This document shows positions 1 through 4,952 of a stretch of DNA of 5,083 bases, piece by piece. How positions within the stretch are numbered: the first letter of the stretch is position 1; each line of letters starts with the position of its first letter. The notes beneath the pieces are model-generated. The model saw only the letters and a list, made by a program, of their open reading frames with translations, was not told the DNA's origin and ran no database searches. Both the position numbers and the translations under genes were made by a program. This stretch comes from Planctomycetaceae bacterium (lineage in GTDB: Bacteria > Planctomycetota > Planctomycetia > Planctomycetales > Planctomycetaceae): NCBI GenBank assembly GCA_016765335.1, contig JAESQE010000075.1, positions 1,983-7,065 of the forward strand, given 5' to 3'.

Positions 1-1
1 A

Positions 2-127
2 ATCACCGCAAACAGCGGTAATACTCAAGTGGTTTTCATCGGTGATTTGCCCCCAGATCGTGCAGGACTTCATATGACCTGGGGGCAGATTGTCGGGAAG
101 CCTACACAAAATAATTCACTTCAATAA
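2..127 (+). CDS. C-terminal end of an unrecognised protein (5' end outside window)
   Basis: One frame is open from the first bases of the window to a TAA at 125-127, giving 41 residues that begin ITANSGNTQVVFIGDLPP and end QNNSLQ. Codon use is mixed and looks coding, and the peptide alternates hydrophobic and polar residues as a beta-rich C-terminus would. There are no membrane segments, cysteines or recognisable motifs, and I do not recognise the family. The gene runs toward the GH38-like gene, so the two are convergent. The IS110 element begins 24 bp past the stop codon, so the C-terminus is not disrupted. The fragment is short enough that a chance open frame cannot be excluded. Confidence 0.5.
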   Translation: MTANSGNTQVVFIGDLPPDRAGLHMTWGQIVGKPTQNNSLQ

Positions 128-165
128 CGACAACCTGTCCCCAGCGACGTAGCGACTGTCTTGGA

Positions 166-171
166 GATCAA
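166..171 (-). promoter_or_regulatory. -35 half (TTGATC) of the circle-junction promoter
   Basis: TTGATC on the - strand matches the sigma70 -35 consensus at four of six positions. It lies 13 bp inside the right core and overlaps the transposase TGA stop. It is paired with TATCTT at the other end only when the element ends are joined; the spacer is then 17 bp (13 bp of right end, 2 bp of core, 2 bp of left end). Confidence 0.6.
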
Positions 172-1121
172 GTGTTAATTGTGTTTTCGTTCCATTTTTT
201 TCCTTCTTTGATCATGACGTTAACGATCGTTAATAGTTTTCGCATCGCTGCAATCAGAGCAACCATTTTGGGCTTGCCGCTTGCGACGAGTCGGTCGTAA
301 AAAACTTTGATTTTCGGATTGTATTTCTTCGCAACAATAATCGGCATGTAAAGGCCGTTGCGAATATCAACTCGTCCGCCGCCGATGGTGCGTTTTCCTC
401 GCAGGGTTCCGCTGTCACGATTCGTGGGAGCAACACCAACCAGCCTAGCGATTTGCTGGCGATTGAGGCTGCCCAGTTCTGGTAGCTCAGCCACCAACAT
501 CGCAGCGGTCGCCGGCCCAAAGCCTGGCACCGATTGAATAATGTTTGCTTTTTTCTGCGATTGTTCATCTGCTTTGATGAGTTCTTTTTGTTTTTGTTCG
601 ATTGTCTTCAGCTGCTTTTCGTGGAATCGAATAGACTGTTGGATCATCTTACAAATTTCCCGATCAGCCGCGGAGGCCAGGTGGTTCTTTTCCTGGACAA
701 TCTGCTTACTCAGTTGTCGTCTTCGCGAGGTGAGATCACGCATTTTCTGCTGAGCCTGTGACAAAGGCAAGGTGATCCGCGGCTCCATCACTTGTGCGAA
801 TTGCGCAATAATACGAGCATCGATTTGATCCGTTTTGGCGAGTTGATTTTTGGCCCGGGCGAAGTCTCGAATCTGCCTGGGGTTAACGACTGCGAGTTCA
901 AATTGGTGCTTGTGCAAACAGGCGACCAATTCTCGTTCGAGTCCTCCAGTGGCTTCCATACAAATCAGTTGAGGTTTCGCTTTTTGAAGTTCTTTGAGAA
1001 ACAGTTTGATTCCGCTGGGAGAGTATTCAAAAGTTGTTCCTTGAGAAAGATGTGAGAAAGCGACATCAAATTTCTTTTTTGCGATATCGATTCCGACGAA
1101 GATTTTGTTATGCTGTTGCAT
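168..1121 (-). CDS. IS110-family RNA-guided transposase (DEDD/Ser recombinase)
   Basis: This 317-residue protein is full length for the IS110 family (usually about 310-350). The N-terminal RuvC-like domain (about residues 7-110) carries the DEDD acidic set: Asp12 in VGIDIAK, Glu56 in CMEATGG, and Asp98 and Asp101 in AKTDQIDAR. Residues about 120-190 are Gln/Lys/Glu-rich and predicted by eye to be helical or coiled-coil. The C-terminal Tnp domain (about 193-300) has PGFGPATAAMLVAELPELG, then LVGVAPTNRDSGTLRGKR, where Ser237 is the likely catalytic serine. In known members the protein binds a bridge RNA and recombines donor and target DNA at a shared core dinucleotide. The start at ATG 1121-1119 places MQQHNKIFVGID just before the first catalytic strand; AGGG lies about 6 nt upstream. 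The TGA stop (170-168) is only 15 bp from the predicted right core and overlaps a promoter -35 box. No frameshift or missing catalytic residue is visible. Confidence 0.95.
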   Translation of the reverse strand: MQQHNKIFVGIDIAKKKFDVAFSHLSQGTTFEYSPSGIKLFLKELQKAKPQLICMEATGGLERELVACLHKHQFELAVVNPRQIRDFARAKNQLAKTDQIDARIIAQFAQVMEPRITLPLSQAQQKMRDLTSRRRQLSKQIVQEKNHLASAADREICKMIQQSIRFHEKQLKTIEQKQKELIKADEQSQKKANIIQSVPGFGPATAAMLVAELPELGSLNRQQIARLVGVAPTNRDSGTLRGKRTIGGGRVDIRNGLYMPIIVAKKYNPKIKVFYDRLVASGKPKMVALIAAMRKLLTIVNVMIKEGKKWNENTINT

Positions 1122-1141
1122 GCTGAATCCCTACCTTGTTA

Positions 1142-1190
1142 ATACGAGCTGGTATGTTGGTACCGCTCCGGCGACTGTACGGGCTGAGGC
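1142..1190 (-). other. Donor-binding region of the bridge RNA
   Basis: The left donor guide ACAGTCGC (1178-1171) repeats exactly at 159-152, which is the right tip of the element plus the first core base. The right donor guide CATACCAG (1156-1149) is mostly complementary to the core plus left tip CTTGTATC (1351-1344). A local hairpin GAGC/GCTC plus GGTA/TACC (1146-1168) is also possible and would compete with the right guide, so the exact fold is uncertain. Confidence 0.68.
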
Positions 1191-1197
1191 ATAAAAA

Positions 1198-1260
1198 GCG
1201 AGTGACGATCAGGCTACCTCACGGTCTTCACGACCAAGGGTCTGACGATCTGCCACTCGC
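1198..1260 (-). other. Target-binding loop of the bridge RNA
   Basis: A closed stem-loop with arms 1254-1260 and 1198-1204 (7 bp, perfect). An octamer, GATCGTCA in RNA sense, occurs on both sides (1250-1243 and 1210-1203), allowing an inner GATC/GATC pairing. The apical hairpin uses 1232-1235 and 1223-1226. The two unpaired strands face each other as in characterised bridge RNAs. The left strand contains CAGACCCTTG, repeated exactly at 1357-1348 across the left junction. The right strand contains GTGAGGTAG (1222-1214), largely complementary to the right flank. Confidence 0.8.
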
Positions 1261-1262
1261 GC

Positions 1263-1298
1263 ACCTTGACACCGGTCTTGCAAGACCGGTGTCAAGGT
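1263..1298. repeat. 36-bp perfect palindrome inside the IS110 left end
   Basis: Arms 1263-1280 and 1281-1298 are exact reverse complements with no spacer; the centre reads TTGCAA and each arm contains ACCGGT or its overlap. As RNA it would give a 15-16 bp hairpin with a tiny loop. It sits between the 5' A/U hairpin and the target loop of the predicted bridge RNA. It is far too long and exact to be chance. It could be an extra structural hairpin of the RNA, a protein-binding site, or an attenuator limiting read-through. Confidence 0.9.
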
Positions 1299-1322
1299 CT
1301 TTGTTTTCTAATAAAAACAAAG
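1299..1322 (-). repeat. A/U-rich hairpin at the 5' end of the predicted bridge RNA
   Basis: Nine-base arms CTTTGTTTT (1299-1307) and AAAACAAAG (1314-1322) are exact reverse complements around a 6-nt loop. Characterised bridge RNAs begin with a 5' stem-loop, and this one lies about 13 nt downstream of the start predicted from the junction promoter, in the right place for that element. It abuts the 36-bp palindrome with no gap. Confidence 0.75.
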
Positions 1323-1341
1323 AAGAAAAGACAGTCCAAGT

Positions 1342-1347
1342 AAGATA
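1342..1347 (-). promoter_or_regulatory. -10 half (TATCTT) of the circle-junction promoter
   Basis: TATCTT on the - strand matches TATAAT at four of six positions and begins two bases inside the left core. In the circular form it would be 17 bp from the TTGATC box of the right end and drive the bridge RNA and transposase. In the inserted form its upstream region is host DNA, so expression should be lower. Confidence 0.6.
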
Positions 1348-1449
1348 CAAGGGTCTGCTGTGTGTAAAGACCAATTGTGGTGCTCCGTAAATTGCGATTA
1401 TTGGAAAGAAGCAACCCAGAACTCGGACCGCACAGCGGACCCTAATTTC

Positions 1450-4419
1450 TTAAAACTGAACCAGAATGCTGACGTAATCGCAAGGTTGGCATTCGAACTG
1501 GATTTTTCCATCAGTGATAGTCAGTTCTTCGAGTACTTTGCCGGTGAAGTCGAGTTCCCATGCTTTTTTTGCGGGCTTGAATGTTGATAGCCGGGGCGAG
1601 ACATGGATTCCCTCGGTTTCTATAAAATCGAAACGATAACCAATGATCTCTGCTTGCTCGTTCTGAGTTGTGTATTCAGAGGCAGTTGTATCGTCTTCCG
1701 TTTGAGGTAGCGACTGGTCGGGTTGCATGTTGATCAATTGCACTGAAGGGGCACTGACATGAAACAGCCACGCAGAATTATTGACGGGTAAACGATCTAG
1801 CGGCACCATCTGGATTGGTGATTGAACATCGGCTGCAACACGAGCTGCGTGCGGAATGTCGATGCCGATCTCACAAGAAAACTTGCGCTGAGTTTCGCCA
1901 TGAACAATCAACAAACTGTCGAGCATTCTCATTTCTGTGCGTTGATGAAACGGCAAATGATCAGAAATGATTGTGACACGGTGATCGTTGTCATCAATTT
2001 CGATGGGGCCAGTACTTTCAACTCGGCGTTCTCCCAGATGAAACTGGCTTTGTTGAAGTCTTCCGGTCACCTTGGCTGCAGAAGCTGACCAGGCAAAGCG
2101 ATGTGCGTAGTAAGATCGATCAGCCAACTCAGCAGGAAATTCCTGAGGATCAATTTCCAAGTCAATTTGTACTCGTTTGATGCCTCGGTAAACACGAATG
2201 GTTCTCACAAATTCTGCCAGATTCTGATCGTTGTCCGAGCGAACCAAACGGCCACGAACTTCGATTGTTCCACACACCGGCCCCGTGGAAGTTGTCTTGA
2301 TCGAATCTGCTATCATGCGAGAATAAGCCGGTTCGTTACTGGAACTACCCCATTGATCCTGACCTCTGGCGATTGTGCCTGATGATCCATCGAGCCGAAA
2401 CACAAGACGCTCGCTGAGAATATTGTCTGAAGAACCGTGCAAGCGTAACTTCTGAATCCCACCCGATTTGGGATCGATTTGAACATAAAAGAATTCGTTC
2501 TGTAGAAAAAGATCCCCAGCCAAAGGCACTTTCTCTTTTGACTGCTTGGCTTGTTTGACGGGAACAGATTCAATCGCTGCAAATCCGCAAGCAGGAACTT
2601 TCACAATCGCGATCGCATGATCTTTTTCAAGTTGCATGAACTTGATCGGACCTTGCAGTTTAGGAGCACGAAGTTCTGTTGAATTTTCACTTTTGAATGG
2701 AAACCGAACAATCGAAACACGATCTTGCAACAACGGATTCAACAGTACGTAACCAGCTTGATCCCGCCCTGCTCCAACGAGCCGATTCGCCAACTCAGAC
2801 GAGGCTGATTGAACCTGGCTGGATAATTGCTGTTTTTGCTCGATTAACTGCTCACTTTTCAGTTTTGGACTCACCCTCTGCAAGCGATTGTTTGATTCAA
2901 TCAAAGATTCTGGCTCGTGTTTGCCATTAAGAATTTGAGTCGTTGTTTCCATCCAGGCCAAGGTCTGCTGCAATATCTGAAGCTTCCAGAAATCGCTGAA
3001 TCGACTGATCGCGTTGGGAGAGTTTCGCCCGGTTAGTTGATCTAAATCGGGAGACAGGTACTGTCTTTGTTCGTGGTTAGTGTGATGTCCGGAATCTTCG
3101 GTTTGCTCAAAATAATAATCGAGTTTTTCGAATGTCCCGAGGACAGGAGCATATTTTTGAACGCGAAGAATGTCATTGAACCAGGGATTTCGTATTTTGG
3201 GCCAACGTGCCAAAACCGCACAAGCCAGATGATCGTGGTTCATGGTTTCAGCCAAACGTTCCGGCAGCTTCAGCAGACTACTTGCGTTATCAACCGAAAG
3301 TGGAATTCGAGAAATCGCAGGGATCACCGAGCCGCTGCGTCCTTCCCAGGAGAAGTGACTTTGTTCGTCGTCTGGATAGATGCCATCATCCAGAACAAGA
3401 TGATAAGCCCCTTGCACATTAAACTTTTTAAGAAGCAACGGAAGCTGAGTCGAAAGACCAAATCGCATCCGCCCCCAGATGGCAGGCACATTTGAAAAGA
3501 GAGATTCGAAAACTGCAAACCCACGTTCGAGCTGCCAACGTTGCGTTTGAATCGGAAGTAACGCCGTAGGGACTTCTTCGTATTCTCCCCCGATGATCCC
3601 GATTGTGCCTTCCGAAACAGCTTCAGCAAGTTTCTGGATCGCATCTGGCGATTTACTAGCCACCTGCTCCATCGATTTGGCCAGGCAGAGAAGATTCACA
3701 ACATGATCAGACTTCGCAATCGTTTCGATATCTTCTGCTTGCGGATTCTCTTCCAGTAAGCACAGATCGATCAGATGAGCGTCCACAGGATAAAACTTTT
3801 CGCGAGATTCCTGCAATTGTTCACAGGCCAGTTGAAGTAGTTCTTTTGTTTTTTTCTCGTCTTGCAAAACTGCATATCGAGCTGCTTCGAGCACAAATTC
3901 GGTGAAGCGAGACTCTTCGATATTTTCGTAATGATACATGGTCTGTGAAAGCAGCGACGTCAACAGGTACACAACCCCGATGGCAAGAAAGTCTTCCTGG
4001 CACACCGGTTCCTTTAATTCGAAGTCCTCTGTTTGTTCAGCAGATTCTCGTTCAAAAGATTCTGTCAATCGTTGTTTGACTGCATTACCAAACTTCTCGT
4101 TCGCATGAAGCAGCTTTAATGTTTCGTCACGATCCGAACTGACCCGAATGACAAAAGTTCCCTGCTCTTCGGCACCGTCGCTCCAACCACCAGGCAACTG
4201 TGCAGAACTCGGATCTGGAAGAACGACAACTCTTCCCGGTTCGTATTCCCCGGGTGACTGAGCCGCAGACCACCCAGGCAGTTCTCCAGTAGCACAAAGC
4301 ACCCAGGGGTGAAACGCCACGGCATATGCATTCAGAAATGCTGCGGCTTCTTTCTCGCTAGAATCTCGAACAATGTCTTCCAGATGCCAGGATGGAACAA
4401 ATATAGTTAATTGCGGCAT
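1450..4419 (-). CDS. GH38-like (alpha-mannosidase fold) protein, probably without the canonical nucleophile
   Basis: The protein has 989 residues, the usual size for bacterial GH38 proteins, with no signal peptide or membrane helix, so it is probably cytoplasmic. The N-terminal half resembles the GH38 catalytic domain: PSWHLEDI (9-16), FYPVDAHLIDL (209-219), GIIGGEYEEVP (274-284), AIWGRMRFGLSTQLPLLL (313-330), FSWEGRSGSVIP (356-367) and PWFNDILRVQKYAPVLGTF (412-430). Residues about 500-545 are Gln/Glu/Ser-rich, possibly a helical linker. The C-terminal half fits the GH38 beta-sandwich region: NEFFYVQIDPKSGGIQKL (641-658), RTIRVYRGIKRVQIDLEID (739-757) and a C-terminus DYVSILVQF. Classical GH38 enzymes have Asp in W-x-x-D-x-F-G; here the segment is WGRMRFG with Met318 at that position, and I see no clear HxD or HHD zinc motifs. 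Mannosidase activity is therefore doubtful; a carbohydrate-binding role or different chemistry is possible. ATG at 4419-4417 follows AGGG at a 5-nt spacing. It is transcribed alone and converges on the gene at 2-127. Confidence 0.88.
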   Translation of the reverse strand: MPQLTIFVPSWHLEDIVRDSSEKEAAAFLNAYAVAFHPWVLCATGELPGWSAAQSPGEYEPGRVVVLPDPSSAQLPGGWSDGAEEQGTFVIRVSSDRDETLKLLHANEKFGNAVKQRLTESFERESAEQTEDFELKEPVCQEDFLAIGVVYLLTSLLSQTMYHYENIEESRFTEFVLEAARYAVLQDEKKTKELLQLACEQLQESREKFYPVDAHLIDLCLLEENPQAEDIETIAKSDHVVNLLCLAKSMEQVASKSPDAIQKLAEAVSEGTIGIIGGEYEEVPTALLPIQTQRWQLERGFAVFESLFSNVPAIWGRMRFGLSTQLPLLLKKFNVQGAYHLVLDDGIYPDDEQSHFSWEGRSGSVIPAISRIPLSVDNASSLLKLPERLAETMNHDHLACAVLARWPKIRNPWFNDILRVQKYAPVLGTFEKLDYYFEQTEDSGHHTNHEQRQYLSPDLDQLTGRNSPNAISRFSDFWKLQILQQTLAWMETTTQILNGKHEPESLIESNNRLQRVSPKLKSEQLIEQKQQLSSQVQSASSELANRLVGAGRDQAGYVLLNPLLQDRVSIVRFPFKSENSTELRAPKLQGPIKFMQLEKDHAIAIVKVPACGFAAIESVPVKQAKQSKEKVPLAGDLFLQNEFFYVQIDPKSGGIQKLRLHGSSDNILSERLVFRLDGSSGTIARGQDQWGSSSNEPAYSRMIADSIKTTSTGPVCGTIEVRGRLVRSDNDQNLAEFVRTIRVYRGIKRVQIDLEIDPQEFPAELADRSYYAHRFAWSASAAKVTGRLQQSQFHLGERRVESTGPIEIDDNDHRVTIISDHLPFHQRTEMRMLDSLLIVHGETQRKFSCEIGIDIPHAARVAADVQSPIQMVPLDRLPVNNSAWLFHVSAPSVQLINMQPDQSLPQTEDDTTASEYTTQNEQAEIIGYRFDFIETEGIHVSPRLSTFKPAKKAWELDFTGKVLEELTITDGKIQFECQPCDYVSILVQF

Positions 4420-4457
4420 GTTAGCCCTGATTGCGAATTCAAAGGGAATATTAATAG

Positions 4458-4478
4458 TCGGTATTCAAAAGGTACCGA
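4458..4478. repeat. Short inverted repeat in the leader of the GH38-like gene
   Basis: TCGGTA (4458-4463) and TACCGA (4473-4478) are exact reverse complements separated by 9 bp, directly below the possible -10 box. The position suits an operator or a small leader hairpin, but a 6-bp repeat of this kind is common by chance. Confidence 0.25.
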
Positions 4479-4506
4479 ATTTGATCTGATCTTCGTTCTC
4501 TGTCAA
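4479..4506 (-). promoter_or_regulatory. Possible sigma70-type promoter of the GH38-like gene
   Basis: On the - strand a perfect TTGACA (4506-4501) is followed after 16 bp by TCAAAT (4484-4479), four of six matches to TATAAT. Transcription would start near 4472, leaving a leader of about 50 nt before the ATG. The -10 box is weak. Confidence 0.4.
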
Positions 4507-4880
4507 GTCATCAACATACCGATCTTGATTAGAAAACAACACCAGTGAATGGACTTCAGGTGCCCGTGTTCTAAGCAAAGTTGATCATTCCAAGACTTCC
4601 AAAGGACAGAAAGCTTGGGCTGAAATGGAAGATGAATAATTGTAACTCCTCGCCTGGTCACAAGATAGAGTTCCTGTCGTGTTTTTTATTGCTCACTGGC
4701 ACGTCCTTTGCATTGTTCAAGATGGACCGATGTGGTTTCTCCGTATTCAATCTGTTGACAGCTTGAATTTTGGGTCGGAGGTGTGGCTGGATTGATAATG
4801 TTTATTAACCCAGACGAGCGCCCATGCCTTCGACTTTTTCTTTTTATTCGATTTTCATGCATCTTGCCCGCTGGCAATCT

Positions 4881-4949
4881 TCATCCAACCTGCGATTGCA
4901 GTATCATTCCACCTTTACGCATTCGCGTATTTGTTCGCGCGTTGGATGA
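4881..4949 (-). other. attC-like inverted repeat downstream of the GST fragment
   Basis: TCATCCAAC (4881-4889) and GTTGGATGA (4941-4949) are exact 9-bp reverse complements 51 bp apart. The inner seven bases, ATCCAAC and GTTGGAT, fit the integron attC core patterns RYYYAAC and GTTRRRY in the correct order on either strand. Total span (69 bp) is in the attC range, and the site begins 3 bp past the stop codon of the GST-like frame, where cassette attC sites normally lie. Against it, I find no convincing pair of inner L boxes, and a 9-bp repeat at this spacing could arise by chance in 5 kb. Confidence 0.3.
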
Positions 4950-4952
4950 TTC

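Larger units (their letters stand above)
1142..1335 (-). ncRNA. Predicted IS110 bridge RNA (seekRNA)
   Basis: The segment between the left end and the transposase start folds by eye into a series of stems. In transposase sense these are an A/U hairpin (1322-1299), a 36-nt palindrome (1298-1263), a target loop (1260-1198) and a donor loop (about 1190-1142). The target loop has a 7-bp outer stem GCGAGTG/CACTCGC, an inner GATC/GATC pairing and an apical GGTC-GTGAA-GACC hairpin. Between these lie a left guide CAGACCCT, identical to the left flank at 1357-1350, and a right guide GTGAGGTAG, which pairs with the right flank CTACGTCGC (one mismatch, one G-U). The donor loop holds ACAGTCGC (1178-1171), identical to the right tip of the element (159-152), and CATACCAG (1156-1149), which pairs with 6 of 8 bases of CTTGTATC at the left tip. 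The 5' end at about 1335 is inferred from the junction promoter; the 3' end is approximate. The outer stem of the donor loop is not resolved by eye. Confidence 0.82.
151..1351 (-). mobile_element. Complete IS110-family insertion sequence, about 1.2 kb, with predicted ends
   Basis: The element contains one DEDD/Ser transposase gene and a long structured non-coding segment upstream of it, the usual layout of the IS110 group. Read on the transposase strand, the left junction is CAGACC-CT-TGTATC (1356-1344) and the right junction is CAGTCG-CT-ACGTCGC (158-144). The repeated CT is the presumed core dinucleotide, and the unit between junctions is about 1199 bp. The ends were placed by matching the chromosome and the element tips to the guide loops of the predicted bridge RNA, not by terminal inverted repeats. 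I see no target-site duplication beyond the core, as expected for this family. Joining the flanks predicts an uninterrupted site reading CAGACCCTACGTCGC. An intact transposase, intact RNA and matching junctions suggest a recent and possibly active insertion. The ends are an inference and could shift by a few bases. Confidence 0.8.
4420..4952. other. 533-bp intergenic region without a credible gene
   Basis: No frame combines a plausible start, ribosome site and protein-like composition; the short open frames here (61-63 residues) have erratic composition and overlap each other on opposite strands. The section nearest the GH38-like gene holds its possible promoter. The middle (about 4507-4800) shows nothing I can name. 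The distal part has an A-rich run on the - strand (about 4837-4851), a TTGCC/GGCAA hairpin at 4864-4877 and the attC-like repeat at 4881-4949. Confidence 0.6.

Noticed and set aside
1..94. Two adjoining inverted repeats, AATCACCG/CGGTGATT (1-8, 40-47) and TGCCCCCAG/CTGGGGGCA (48-56, 79-87), suggesting a structured RNA or terminator.
   Set aside because: They lie inside an open frame with coding-like codons, there is no T-run, and repeats of 8-9 bp at such spacings are expected by chance in a 5-kb window.
1263..1310. Rho-independent terminator on the + strand (long GC hairpin followed by a T-rich stretch).
   Set aside because: The downstream stretch is interrupted and forms its own hairpin, and the palindrome lies within the predicted IS element, on the leader side of its RNA. 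Some termination activity is possible but is not the best explanation.
1428..1438. CCGC-ACA-GCGG hairpin just past the GH38-like stop codon as a terminator.
   Set aside because: Only a 4-bp stem with no T-run on the relevant strand.
2313..3644. Several open frames of 70-140 residues on both strands inside the GH38-like gene.
   Set aside because: They are shadows of the 989-residue frame, whose domain pattern and continuous coding character are clear.
4500..4680. A - strand frame open for about 50 codons upstream of the GH38-like gene.
   Set aside because: It has no start codon at a sensible place, a Trp/Cys-heavy composition unlike a real protein, and overlaps the possible promoter.
4581..4877. 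Small open frames on both strands (61 and 63 residues).
   Set aside because: They overlap each other, have no convincing ribosome site, and have low-complexity or erratic composition with no recognisable motif.
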